Positions 11,501-21,721 are shown, numbered from the stretch's first letter. The stretch is 64,000 nucleotides of DNA from Corbicula japonica (GCA_038501625.1 JAZAYU010000180.1:329501-393500), one strand, 5' to 3'. Translations and numbers: made by a program. Notes: generated by a model from the letters alone, not told the origin.

Positions 11501-14500
11501 ATGATAACCTAAGATCTGTTTGTCTTTTTTTTCCTCATAATCAATATGATTTCTACTATAACACGTGACTGTTTTGGCGTATTTCTACTGTGGTATCACA
11601 TCAGTTCGTGAGGACGAATTTAGATTTAATTACATAAATTTTAATATTTTTGACGTCATAAACCGCTTGACGAACTTACTGGGAGAAAAAGTACGTTATT
11701 TTGAAAGTTCTAAAAAAGAAGCTCCCGATCATCCCGCATCTGAACTCCGCCTAGTGATAACTCATGCGATATCAATCAGCTTAAGCTATTTTTTCATAAA
11801 TAACGTGGTTTTCGGAGACATTTTGTTCTCTTATGTACGCCTTTCTGTGTTTCTGCCTTAAAAGAAAGTACTGAAAGTATGTTTTTGTAATATTCTTAGT
11901 TAACTTCTTTTTCTGTTTATCTCAGTTGGGAATTTATGTAATAATATTCGCCTTTCGTAAAAGGATTTTAAATAATTCATATAAAATTGGTGTCATTCCT
12001 GATCGACATGTTTGAGAAAATGACAAAGGTATGATTGATACTGATTTGTTATTAATGGAGAAATCATGACTCCACTTACCCTGTATATCTCGCATACCCC
12101 ACCTGCGGAAGTAGAACTCGAGTGTCCAACCCATGCTAGGCCCAGCACGCCGTCCGAGAATTCACGGTAAGTCAGCAGGTAGGACAGGCAGAAGAGGTCG
12201 TAGTTATCCTTGGAATGAAGGTCCAGGAAATAATCCACTGCCAGGTTCCCGGTATACTTGTAACCCGGTACTGTTGGGTCATCCCATATTTTTATTTTCT
12301 TTATTATAAATCCGATGTTGTCAGGGCCTCCTACGCCGTCAAAATCTGCCGAGAGAATAAAGATGACAAGTATAATTGATTGGGGCACGCCACCGGAAAA
12401 GGTTCAACACAACATTGGTGAAAAACATATCTCTATGAACAAAAACGGCGTAATACATAAAGTGTAATGAACACCAACTCTTCTGCCAATCAAATACTGT
12501 AAAATTAATTTTATTTCGTGATACAGTCCTCATTGCACTGTCATCCCTAAAATATAAAAATCTTATTAATGGTAAAATGCAGTTCAACTTTGCCCAAATA
12601 AATGTTACGTATGTACCTTTATTTTACTGAGTTGTTTTTTTTATTTTTTATCGATGATAGTATAATGACGAAAGATGCAATACGTTAATGATCGGAGAAC
12701 TACGGAATTCCGTTGGGACCATCGTTGTTTCGCCGTGTCGACCTCTTGGGCGAGAACATGAACGCAAATAAACGATGCGAGATCGCGGAAACACGAATCA
12801 AGGTCGCAAAAGTACGATGCGAAGAAGCGATATTAATTTCGTGGTCTCGCCCTTGAGGTCGATAGGGCGAAACAACGATAGCCTCAACGGAACACTAAAG
12901 AAATGTTCCAATTGGTATGCTGCGCCGTAGAAGGAGATGTATTGATGGAACTGACATCCAAGTATGGACAGAGATTACGATTACATCGCAACATGGTTCT
13001 GCAACAATCAAGTGCGGATCTAGAGTGAGTTCAGTAGGGGTTCTCGACCCTCATTTTGGGGCATTTGTATTGAATGTGTATGTAGATTTTGCCAGATATT
13101 GGAAAAACAATCATTTAACGACACTAAGACAAACAAACAAACCCCTCTTATTTAAAATTTTGCATCCGGCTCTGAGCTTTAAATGTAAAGATTCAAAACA
13201 ATGTAGGACCCAAGATCATAAAACTGACTCCAGTGTCAGTGTTATTATCTTGGGAGTAGATATTAATCTTACTGATAGATTTGTATATACTGTCTACGGC
13301 TTGAACATACTGGGTCAACTTTCCGATTACCGTGTCAACATTACTTCCATACTTCTGGTAAAACAGATGATCTGCCTGTGAAATAAATCAAATGGTAGTT
13401 ATACAAAACATTAATATATTTCTGTTGTTAACCTCAAAGACAACTATAACTTCAGAAGGCAATCCAGATTATTTGTCACAATTCATTTCTTCTACCATCT
13501 ACATACATGTTTCCTGAGATGATATAAAATAAGAACAATGCAACATTAGTTCTATTTGAAAAACTTATATTGTATGTAGATTGACTTTACCAAAATAACC
13601 ATAATATACAAATTTAACCTTTACAATATTATTCATAGAAAAAAAACAATATATTACATGTAGGAAGTGCAAAAGGTTCTTTAACGAGGTGGAATCTTGA
13701 AATGAAAACCTTTTTCATAGATTATTCTCAGTACATTTCATTAGAAGTGGCGTACTTTATTAAAGTTAACATGAAATGAACACAAAATAAAAACTGCCAT
13801 TAAGAAACAAATATAGAGTGTTTAAATGTTAATTGTGCCTAAAATACAAACAAATTTACACATACTCCAAAACGTTGACTTAAAGAAATTGTTGTCAAAT
13901 TATAAAGGCAATTTTTATTTTTTTCTATACAATAACAAATTTACCTGCATATATAATTCACATATAGTCTTGGAAGGGTCAATGTCACGTTTCGCTCGTT
14001 GTTTCCTCTGTTGCCAAAACTCGTCATTAAACTCCGCTTTATACTTAGCACCTTTAATGTCCTCACTAGTGTAATTATATCTCCCGTATGTCTCCATTGC
14101 TTCTGTCATTCGGTTAGGTTTTTCTTTAATCTGTGCGTGCGCACAAGAGGCTTTTGATGAGTTAAAAATCACATCTGACCCTTTATAAATCACAGTGTGG
14201 AAATTTAAATCGGACTTGATTTTTTCTGTAGCTTTGTTGATGTAAAATGTTTCATTTCGTGAAATAATCATCCCTTCAAAAATGCCATCATCTGTCAAAA
14301 TGCCTTGAACCTTCGAATTGTCTTCTGAAAATAAAGATTAATCATCGTATGTTTCATTTAATATTTGAAATTCAAAAAACCAGTCTCCATTTCAGCCAAT
14401 CAGATGCTTGAGATCTGAGACTGGTCTCCTGATTTTGTTTTCAAAAGTCAAAACACGTCAGACTTATTGGAATATATGCCTTATGTGCTTTAAAGTTTGC

Positions 14501-17500
14501 CGCACTTACTTAATCATTAACAAATCAAAATATTATCTCATTAATTTCTCATAACTAATTAAAATGTGGTTACACATTTTGACAACATAATGTTATTTTA
14601 CCGCAAATTAAATAATAGTCAATGTAGCATGCTCAACATTATGACGGCATTTGATTTCAAGAATTGACGCGTCAACCACGATAGAACCTTTCCTGTGACG
14701 CGCCCCAATATAGTCTGCTCAATTTTAAAATAATTCCTCCGCCAACCCCAATTGGCGGGCCTCATAGATATATTTCGACCTTGAAAATTTGTTTCTTTGA
14801 CATAGCCTTCGGTGCTAAAAAATGTTTAAATCTATTTACTTAACATCGATCTTCCAACTTATATCAATCACGCTTGCGAACTGCTTCCGGTGTTGAAACC
14901 AGTACTCTCGCCGATTTTTGGGGGAAATAATCTCATCCTGGTGGGATTCGAATACGCAGTCTCTCCTAATCTGGAGTCCGACGGTCTACCCACTTTTCAG
15001 CTTAATGGTACAATGGTATAAAAAGAAGAAGGCGACTGCGAAAACAACGACGAAAAAAGAAAGAAACACACATTAATGAATATATACCTTTAACAAACCC
15101 AGAGAGTGTGATAGGTCTTCGGTGATAGTTTCCTTTGCTTGTTTCAATGGTTAAAGCCGAGTGCAGGTGGGTACTGTCTTCAAAAAGAACAGGTGTAAAA
15201 GATCTGTAATGTAAAACATGGTTTTGTTAGTGTTTTGTTTTGTCTCTGTTTTTTGCTGTGTTTTTTTTTTGTTTGGTGGTGGTGGTGGTGGTTGTTGTTG
15301 TTTGTTGTTGTTGTTGTCAAAATACAATAGAGCATTTACCTGTTGGCCTACATCGCTTTCGTTTGTTTGTTTTTTAACAGTGAACAGTGGAAAAATGACG
15401 GCTGTTCAGTTCCTCTTTCCTAACTGATGTTTACGAAATAGATTTGCCTTCAACTCCATAAGTAATGTATCAAGAAATAATTGATCATTTGTCATGTAAA
15501 TTGTGTTTCTTCATTTGTTATATCATTTATTTTGTTTTGATTATAAATTGGTATAACATATTGACTCTTAACATCAGCAATTTTACTATTAAATAGTTTT
15601 AAACTGTAAAAGATAGCAGGAAATTAAAACATATCTAGTTTTGCTTGTTGCAAAGGATTACTTCTTCTTCATGCATATCTTCTCAAAGGTGGATTTAGTT
15701 ATCTAAAACTGTATAATAAATCATTTTGTGTCATGTAAGATAGTACGGTGTCCCTTGATTTTTATAATTTATTGCTTTATAGTTATAGTAGTCCATACTT
15801 GGATCTATTACTTAATAAAAATTAGGGATGGGCACGAGTACCCGAGTACTCGGGTACTCGATTAATGTTCGAGTACCCGAGTAGTTCAACAAGTAATCGG
15901 GTACTCGATACAAAATATACAAAAAATCAACAAAATTTTATGACAGTCGTCTATATTGAATCTTAAAAATCGCCGACTGACAGTTGATTGTAAACACCTG
16001 GCACCTGGTATCCAATAAACAAGATGACAGTTAGGGGTACAAATATCCGATAATTCGCGATAAATTGACGCTTTTGTTTGATGCCGTAGATACACCAGTG
16101 ACACCAACAATTCGCAATCATGAAAATTAGCACCTGAATGTTTTAAGTACAACGTGTCTCTTGTCGGCGATTTATTTGATTTTGTTTTTTGAGTAATTAT
16201 ATTCGAATGCGATTGTTGATTGGAAGTTTGCAAAACTGAAATCAAATCTGATTGGAGAAATATGCTGTCAGTTGATGTTAACTAATATAGTAAATATACG
16301 TTTTTTTCATGATGTGAAAATTTTACGGTGATGTTCTAGTTTGTGACACGTGCTTATTTATGATTGTAGTGTTAAATGTTTTCAAAAAGTTGAATCTCGA
16401 AATGCATTGAATAATTGTCATTAAAGTGTGATTGTTTCCTGTAAATGTGTTGTTTATCTTCTTGAGTAATCGATTATGACAGGCAGTCTGGAATGTTCAT
16501 ACCCGATACGATCGTAAGAAGCTGATATTTCCTCCTACGTTAGAGGAAGGTTTCGAGTACCCGAGTACTCGATCGGAACAAGATCCGAGTACCCGAGTAC
16601 CGATTTTGCTACTCGTTCCCATCCCTAATAAAAATCACCACAAGAGATCATATTATCATTGCCAATTGAATCTACTATTTTAAAAACATCATCATAAAAT
16701 TTTGGAATATCTTAATTTGGTCCATATACATTAACTTAAGGAGACTTTAGGTGAGTCTTTAATCTTCAATAGATAAATCTAATACTACAAAGTTACTGTC
16801 AGTGTCTATTAATTGTTTATGAATCTGATATTCCAAGTTTTTTTAAATAATATTGCTCATCATGTGGAACTTGATGATCATCCAAATTCTTTACTCTATT
16901 TAAGCCTTTACAATTAAAGGACATAATTTTAACATCCTTTGTATTTTCTCAAAATAAGGTTGTACACGACCTTGTGAAGTAGTTCATAGTACAAAAAGGC
17001 AGTACAATAAAGTGCATTGTATGATGGGATACTACAACTAACTTTTTATAAAGAACAACAGAATAAAACACGAAAAAAGATGGATAAACTGTAGTGCAGT
17101 AAAAGAAACGCAGAACAAACGAAAAAGATGTGTAGTCTGTAAATGATATATCATATATACAGTGTGAAAAGGCTTTTGGAATGTCGAGATCTAAGTAATA
17201 CCATATCGACATAATTCATTGTAGGATACAATAGGATTTAATTTTGATCAGTAAGTACACCAGAAATAACAACTGCCATTATCAATCTGTTCGGTTTTCA
17301 ATAACGAAAGTAAAAAGTAACATACCGGTACATACATACGGGGTAATTAAGTAAAGGGAAGTAACATTGAATGGAGAAAAAAAGTGTAAGTGAAAGAGAA
17401 AAAAAGTGTACAGCGAATCTTGTAACACGTCCTTATTAACTCCTGTAAAACTTGAACACATTTGGCCTGTCGTGTAAATTTTACATTAAATATTATATAG

Positions 17501-19233
17501 AAAAAAACACATCAATCTGTTAAAACTGTACTCTAAAGCTTTTACCCTGGGAATAACATTTGTTAATTATTAAATATGCCGATGTCTTTCAGCGCTTATC
17601 TTACGATTCGTTAAAATATTTATTCTTACCCGGTTATGGTTGGGTTAGTACCGTACCATAGAGCTAGCTTTTATGTCGACGTGGTAGAGCGCTGGCAATA
17701 TATGCCAGTGTTCCCGGGTTCAGACGTGGATTGATTTTGAACCCTTTTCAAATTAATACAAAAGTATATTTAGGTGATCCTCATTATATCCATGACCTTA
17801 CCTTCCAAATGCCTCAAAGGTGAACGATATACCACCGCCAGATGATCGTTTGGAAACATGGTGGTTTCTTAGCTGGTAGTGGTCATAATATACCGGCTCG
17901 TAGTGCAGGACATACGGAATCTTCGGAAACTCTATAAATGAGAGGTTTATTAAACAATTGTTGTGTTGAGTTGTGCTGAATATTATAAAACTGAGTTAGG
18001 AAACCAGGCTCAGTCTCAAGCATCTGATTGACTGAAATGGCCAACAGTCGCCATTTCAGTCAATCAGATGCTTGAAATTTGAGACTGGTTTCCATTCTCA
18101 GTTTTATAACCTTGCGACTTGAAATACTGTGAAATCTCTGGTTATATGCGATTTTTTATTTGTAAATGTTTAATAGACTATTATACTGTGAAATCATTAA
18201 TATTCGTGGGTAATAAATTTCATGGATTTCAAGAGCAGATCGATTGACCATGATTGACCATGATAAAAATAATTAAACATAAACTTTTGTTTAGAAAAAT
18301 TGACTTCTACGAATTTAAGAACCCATGAAAATGGTGTCTAACAGAAAACCACGAATGTTTGCGCCCACGAATACAGAAATACAGGTGAATCGACTGTATG
18401 TTAAAAGACAATAAGAAATATTTATGCTGTAATAAAATTATTAAAACTAAAATTAAACTGAGAAGTGAATTGTTTCTCGACCAAACATTGAAAATTTCCT
18501 TAGACCATGATAAAAGTGTCGGAATGATGCCACGGGATGTTGACGAAGGTGAAAAGACACGCCGGAGAAGACAGACGAAATATGGATGGTGTATGGAAGG
18601 ATAATGCCAACGGGCTATGACCACTGCGCGAATACATCATTAGAGCATAATGACATATTTGCGAAGAAATAAAAAATGTCATGAATGCTTTATCATTCGA
18701 TTGTCATAAACATTGTGTCTCTACGACATCGACTCATGGGAAAATGTTGCGGTAATCGCTATATGAAATAGGTGTTGTATCCCAATATAGTTCCTAATCA
18801 TTGCTCTGTGGTGCGCATTCGCTTGCTCAGCTATCGCATTGCAGTTCCATTTCTCCTTCTCTGCAATGTCTTTGCCAAAGCCCAGTCATGCGACTAACAA
18901 ATACACTTGAACCTAAATTGGAAGCGACCTGCATTCCGCAACAACATGTCTTAAACAGCATGTTTGAATATGTCCTTAACTGACATTTTGTTTTATTTTT
19001 ACCTGTCTTAACAACAGCTACTTTTTGTCACTCCCTTGAGTGGCTGCTTAATACAGGTTTAACTGTATACAGACTGGTTTTGGACAACACTTGCGGAGAA
19101 TAAACATCAGTGATACCCGAAAGATGAAATAATTTTCCAACATACCACTGTTGCAGAATATCTCTATCGGCAAATCAAGCACAGCGAGCAGAGTGATTTT
19201 CAGAAAGGCACAGTTCATCCGCATCCACAGCAT
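2304..19233 (-). CDS. ADAM10: ADAM10-type disintegrin and metalloproteinase, complete, 15 coding exons
   Basis: Membrane-anchored zinc metalloprotease of the ADAM10/Kuzbanian type; the family sheds ectodomains of surface proteins such as Notch. Coding exons in transcript order: 19146-19233, 17802-17931, 15088-15203, 13945-14324, 13273-13375, 12080-12345, 10936-11064, 10052-10229, 8935-9094, 6985-7098, 6342-6435, 5607-5728, 4973-5075, 4305-4439, 2304-2444. All have GT-AG borders and compatible phases, and they sum to 2259 nt (752 aa; human ADAM10 has 748). Order: signal peptide (1-29), prodomain with a candidate Cys-switch (SCAHA), furin site RAKR (about 221-224), metalloprotease with [11 protein letters not shown] (His 395, 399, 405) and Met-turn YIMFARAT, disintegrin, Cys-rich region, transmembrane helix (about 692-710), short tail. 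The family call is firm. Least certain is the 6435 acceptor, which has a weak pyrimidine tract. Confidence 0.95.
2965..3121. repeat. Palindromic foldback element, family P2, copy 1
   Basis: A near-perfect inverted repeat: taaggattgaatcgat at the left end, attgattcagtcctta at the right, with long arms meeting at gaagcccgaagggcttc. A second copy with the same arm sequence sits at 11277-11433 in another part of the gene. It lies in the last ADAM10 intron. No coding capacity. Confidence 0.75.
3421..4059. mobile_element. Non-autonomous DNA element with CAGGCCTGCCAAA ends
   Basis: The left terminus caggcctgccaaa is the reverse complement of the right terminus tttggcaggcctg. The flanking bases gtagag occur directly outside both ends, consistent with a 6-base (possibly longer, eroded) target duplication. 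The subterminal motif aaatccggagatttt is repeated near both ends. No transposase is visible. It lies in the last ADAM10 intron. Confidence 0.6.
4305..4439 (-). CDS. ADAM10: ADAM10 exon 14: juxtamembrane and transmembrane segment
   Basis: A 45-codon, phase 0-0 exon that begins [10 protein letters not shown] and reaches [16 protein letters not shown]. It aligns with the vertebrate ADAM10 stretch that starts VDADGPLARL and enters the membrane helix. The donor is GTAAGT. The single hydrophobic helix makes this a type I membrane protease rather than a secreted one. Confidence 0.9.
4590..4690 (-). repeat. tRNA-like SINE fragment
   Basis: On the minus strand a box B-like GATCGAATCCC sits next to a tRNA-like stretch. 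The same motif series (tctcatcc, gtgggattcga, ctggagt, gac) recurs at 14925-15000, so this is a dispersed tRNA-derived repeat fragment and not a functional tRNA. Borders are approximate. Confidence 0.4.
4772..4910. repeat. Hairpin family P1, copy 1
   Basis: Inverted repeat of about 140 bp with arms containing ctcaagcatctgattggctg and the reverse complement, outer ends gtccaagat and atcttgggcac. In an ADAM10 intron just downstream of exon 13. Confidence 0.8.
5334..5588. repeat. Compound microsatellite (GA)n - (ACAG/ACGG)n - (ATT)n
   Basis: A GA tract at about 5334-5388 is followed by mixed GACA/GACG tetranucleotides to about 5510 and an ATT tract at 5520-5588. It ends only about 20 bp from the donor side of ADAM10 exon 12, so length change here could affect splicing (inference). 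Open frames inside it are repeat artefacts. Confidence 0.95.
7169..7274. repeat. Hairpin family P1, copy 2
   Basis: Shortened copy: cccaaggttataaaactaag, then gaagcatctgattggctgaa, then gactggtttccaaactcagt, then ttataatctt. The loop arm is partly deleted. In the intron upstream of ADAM10 exon 10. Confidence 0.75.
7984..8083. repeat. Hairpin family P1, copy 3 (degenerate)
   Basis: Keeps ctcaagcatctgattggttg on one arm and cttgagatttcagactgg on the other. The left outer end is lost. Confidence 0.65.
8361..8502. repeat. Hairpin family P1, copy 4 (nearly intact)
   Basis: Full-length copy with long arms meeting at gcgactggtcgcc; outer ends ggttataaagctgag and ctcagttgtataacc. One of the best copies for defining the family consensus. 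Confidence 0.85.
8713..8796. repeat. Three 28-bp direct repeats
   Basis: Three consecutive units, at 8713-8740, 8741-8768 and 8769-8796, share cggttaatttcgccactata and differ only in the first few bases. They lie about 140 bp on the downstream (lower-coordinate) side of ADAM10 exon 9, in its following intron. Confidence 0.9.
10370..10440. repeat. Possible tRNA-derived SINE remnant
   Basis: gagtttgaatccc resembles a polymerase III box B, and upstream sequence could be a decayed box A. No intact tRNA fold is evident. In the intron upstream of ADAM10 exon 8. Confidence 0.25.
10936..11064 (-). CDS. ADAM10: ADAM10 exon 7: zinc-binding active site
   Basis: A phase 0-0 exon of 43 codons. It carries the catalytic helix [11 protein letters not shown] with the general base Glu; the third zinc ligand His is the first codon of the next exon (HDPEG, ending at 10229). 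All residues needed for HExxHxxGxxHD are present, so the enzyme is predicted active. The matching Met-turn (YIMFARAT) is in exon 8. Confidence 0.95.
11277..11433. repeat. Palindromic foldback element, family P2, copy 2
   Basis: Same arms as the element at 2965-3121 (gaatcgatatttgatggt and accatcaaatatcgattc), with more divergence in the centre. It lies in the intron between ADAM10 exons 6 and 7. Confidence 0.75.
12708..12892. repeat. Foldback element with internal short repeats
   Basis: The left arm ttccgttgggaccatcgttg continues into tttcgcc. The right arm (ggcgaaacaacgatag, ctcaacggaa) is its approximate reverse complement. A second inner pair is gtcgacctcttgggcgaga and tctcgcccttgaggtcgat. 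The core repeats degenerate units around acgatgcgag. No coding potential. It is more GC-rich than its surroundings. Confidence 0.7.
13208..13255. repeat. Hairpin family P1, copy 5 (ends only)
   Basis: Only the outer arms remain: cccaagatcataaaactgac and its partner gttattatcttggga, joined by a short loop. It lies just downstream of ADAM10 exon 5. Confidence 0.6.
13945..14324 (-). CDS. ADAM10: ADAM10 exon 4: prodomain and furin site
   Basis: The largest coding exon (380 nt). It holds DDGIFEGMI (ADAM10 prodomain), a single cysteine in SCAHA that is a candidate Cys-switch, then QRAKR followed by [14 protein letters not shown], which opens the catalytic domain. RAKR fits the proprotein convertase rule R-x-K-R, so maturation in the Golgi is expected, as in vertebrate ADAM10. 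Confidence 0.9.
14378..14440. repeat. Hairpin family P1, half copy
   Basis: Only one arm is present (atttcagccaatcagatgct, then gagactggtctcctgattt). Just upstream of ADAM10 exon 4. Confidence 0.6.
14925..15000 (-). repeat. tRNA-like SINE fragment
   Basis: Homologous to 4590-4690: tctcatcctggtgggattcg followed by ctggagtccgacggt. Box B-like on the minus strand. Fragmentary. Confidence 0.4.
15823..16627. mobile_element. hAT-type MITE with perfect 8-bp target duplication
   Basis: Terminal inverted repeats tagggatgggcacgagta and tactcgttcccatcccta bound an 805-bp element. The flanking octamer ataaaaat occurs exactly at 15815-15822 and 16628-16635. Eight-bp duplications and such termini are typical of the hAT superfamily. 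Subterminal arrays of gagtacccgagtactcg occur at both ends. No transposase frame is present, so it is non-autonomous. It lies in the intron between ADAM10 exons 2 and 3. Confidence 0.85.
17670..17735 (+). repeat. tRNA-like SINE remnant
   Basis: gtggtagagcgctggc resembles a tRNA box A and cccgggttcagacgtgg a box B. Spacing is compact, but the ends do not pair as an acceptor stem, so this is read as a tRNA-derived repeat and not a tRNA gene. Confidence 0.35.
17980..18115. repeat. Hairpin family P1, copy 7 (nearly intact)
   Basis: Full arms (ctcaagcatctgattgactg and cagtcaatcagatgcttgaa) with a matching base change in both arms: gactg instead of ggctg on one side and the complementary change on the other. 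This suggests arm-to-arm homogenisation or a source copy with that variant. Confidence 0.8.
19146..19233 (-). CDS. ADAM10: ADAM10 exon 1: start codon and signal peptide
   Basis: ATG at 19233 opens [20 protein letters not shown], a short basic start and hydrophobic core fitting a signal peptide. The exon ends in phase 1 at a GTATGT donor and joins codon-perfectly to [13 protein letters not shown] in exon 2. Met 4 and Met 6 are alternative starts. Upstream, CTCCTTTTTTAG at about 19246 looks like an acceptor, so an untranslated 5' exon probably lies further right. Confidence 0.8.
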
Positions 19234-19604
19234 CTTCTTTGATAACTAAAAAAGGAGTTCGTGGCTTAAATATATTCATGGCTTAAAAAATATACATAAT
19301 AAGTAAATAGTTTAGTCAAGTATTTGTTTTTGTTTTGTTTTGTTTAGATTTGTTTTTGTTATTGTTGTTGTTGGTGATGGTGGTGGTGTTTCTGCTGCTA
19401 CTGCTGCTGTTTAGCTGTGTCTTCTGGATGTGGCTTTGCTTGATTTGCATATTTCACTTTATATTAAAGAAACTCATGTTACATTTAATAAGTCGCGTTT
19501 TTGCAGCCAGATCGCTAGTATATTTTAAGCTGATTTATGTACGATCTGTCCCTCAAGTGTTTTAATTCATAATATTTCTCTTCACTATTTAATCTTTTAG
19601 CAAA

Positions 19605-19713
19605 TGGGCTCAAGATAGTAAAACTGAGATTGGATATCAGTCTCAAATACGAAGCATCTGATTGGCTGAAATGGCGATCAGTCTTATTAGATCCGTTTTA
19701 TGATCTTGGGCTC
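19605..19713. repeat. Hairpin family P1, copy 8
   Basis: Outer ends gggctcaagatagtaaaactg and ttatgatcttgggct with gaagcatctgattggctgaa on one arm; the other arm is shortened. It lies upstream of ADAM10 exon 1. Confidence 0.75.
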
Positions 19714-20091
19714 GGGATGAAAACTATAAGTTCAAATGTGTGTTTTATAAATGAAATGCCGAGTCATACTTAGTAGACGTCGTCATATTTTTTCTTTATA
19801 ACACTTAATATTTATCACTTATGAATTTAGCTGTCTAAATCATGTTCCGAGTTTGATAGAAAATAACTGCCACTGACCGTTCCAAGGCGGTAACCCAAGG
19901 GTTCTATTTTCGTTAATTGTTTGTGGTGTCTTATTTAAAATTGGTGTTCTTATAAACACATGCTTTGTTTTCCTCCCTACTTTTTCTCTACGGGGATAGG
20001 CTGTGCTTTCTGAGTGTGGCGATTCCTGATATGCATATTTCACTGTTTAATAAGTTGTCATTAAATCGAGATCTTAATTTCAGAAAGACTT

Positions 20092-20270
20092 GAGCCAAAG
20101 ATCATAAAACTGAGATTAGAGACAAGTCTCTATTTCAGGCAATGAGATGTTGTAATATAATATTATGTTTTCCGTTTAAACAGGCCTCATTTTAAATAAG
20201 CAATTTCTTCATTTTGACTAACCTGAGATTTGAGAATAGTCTCCAGTTTCAGTTTTATTATCTTTGGCAC
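20092..20270. repeat. Hairpin family P1, copy 9 with a replaced loop
   Basis: Outer arms gagccaaagatcataaaact and agttttattatctttggc are retained, but the centre is replaced by unrelated AT-rich sequence. Likely an internal rearrangement. Confidence 0.65.
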
Positions 20271-20660
20271 TTTTAATAACTCACCTGTAAAGTCATGATA
20301 ATTTTTTAAATCTACATCCGTCGATCAGAATAAAATTATTCCTCGTGAACACAGCGATTAAAAAACATTCCACCAGCTGATGTGCCTCGATGATGCTCTC
20401 TTCCAAAAACGAGTTTATTTGCAAGACGATGAACAGGACTTCACTTAAATCACTTAAGCATCATCAGGGTCAATAGACTACCCAGTGTCAACTGGTATAT
20501 AAATTGCTGTGAAAACAAACGATCATAAAGGCATTGTCTTTTGCAAATACTGTATCGATTTATCGACAACTGGTTATTAAAGACACACGTTTTTCTTTGC
20601 ATTATTTATACGTTTTATTCTATCATCTTACCACGAGTCATTCGTTCTGATTTGCTAATG

Positions 20661-20803
20661 CCCCAAGATAATAAAACTGAAATGGAAACCAGTCTCAAAT
20701 CTCAAGGATCTGATTGGCTGGAATGGCGACAGGTCGCCATTTCAGCCAATCAGATCCTTGAGATTTGAGACTGGTTTCAAGTCTCAGTTTCAAAATCTCC
20801 AGC
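20661..20803. repeat. Hairpin family P1, copy 10 (nearly perfect palindrome)
   Basis: Arms of about 60 bp from ccccaagataataaaactga to the centre gcgacaggtcgcc and back. gtctcaaatctcaaggatct is mirrored by agatccttgagatttgagac, including the private ggatct variant in both arms. It is the rightmost copy seen in the window. Confidence 0.85.
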
Positions 20804-20909
20804 TAATTAGTTACAAAAGAGAAATGCATAATTTAACTCTGTCATGGGATTGATAATTGATCGAATGACTTTAAGATGCCAATGGAGTTTTCACTGCGCA
20901 GTCATAGAC

Positions 20910-21475
20910 AAAAAGGAAACTTATCAAAATCACTCTAATGCCAAAATGCAGTTCAATAAAACTTTGCACAAATCAATGTTATTAATTGTTCAGTTCAATT
21001 TAACCATTGATTGTTTTTATTTCGCGACATGATATTCTGACCACCCGGTATTTTTCTACTCTCACACATGCGTTTTATTGTTGTTGTTATTACAGGGTGC
21101 AAGTCATCTTATAACATTATGAGGATAGTAAGTGTACATTTTAAAATCGCAAATAAAGAAAATCGCCTTAAAATATTAAACTTCTTTACGGGCTTACCAC
21201 ACTCCTCCCAACCACGTTCATCGATAAAAAGAAAATTATCAAATTCTCAATAATGGCAAAATGCCGTTCAATGAAACTTAGCACAAATGAATGTTACTAA
21301 TTTATCTTTTTTTATACAGTAAGACACGTTAGAAAAATAAAGAAAAAAGGCTAGACCTAAAATTCCTTAAAATTCTATTTACATAAATTTGAACAAAAAC
21401 TAGGCGATGCAAAACATAATTTTCAATTCCCACGTGAGTGCAATGATACTGACAAAAAAAATTGAAAAAAACTTA
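20910..21475. repeat. Foldback family P3, partial copies
   Basis: A short partial copy (about 20920-20985: aatgccaaaatgcagttcaa) is followed by a longer left half at 21189-21475, starting gggcttaccacactcctcc. This half shares cagtaagacacgttagaaaa, ccttaaaattctatttacat and cccacgtgagtg with the fuller copy at 50573-51248. The right half is missing and is replaced by a reverse-transcriptase fragment starting at 21473. Confidence 0.6.
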
Positions 21476-21652
21476 CCAACTTAATAAATCATCAAGGTAC
21501 CTCGAGGTGTTGTTAAAAGCTGTAATAATATCATTTTGATGTTCGGTAGAAAGAGATAACATAAAGTCTCTTTCATAACAGTATAAAAACAGATCAGCAA
21601 CAAGGGGTGCACAATTAGTACCCATTGGAATGCCTATAACTTGTTTATTCAT
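21473..21652 (-). pseudogene. Penelope-like element reverse transcriptase fragment
   Basis: A 59-codon open stretch contains QVIGIPMGTNCAPLVADLFL, then YERDFM, then FNNTSRYLDD. These are RT motifs 4 and 5 (GIPMGTNCAP; the catalytic YLDD box) in the arrangement typical of Penelope-like retroelements common in bivalves. It stops immediately after YLDDLLSW and lacks the rest of the RT and the endonuclease, so it is a dead fragment. A shorter relic of the same region is at 59955-60041. Confidence 0.75.
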
Positions 21653-21721
21653 AAAAAAAGTAATATATGCCTATCAGTAATCGCCACACTCACAAAATAC
21701 AGCCTCCCCACACAGCGAAAA

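Noticed and set aside
12917..13381. Plus-strand frame of 154 codons
   Set aside because: It is antisense across ADAM10 exon 5 and a P1 hairpin copy; no domain, and the minus-strand exon explains the conservation.
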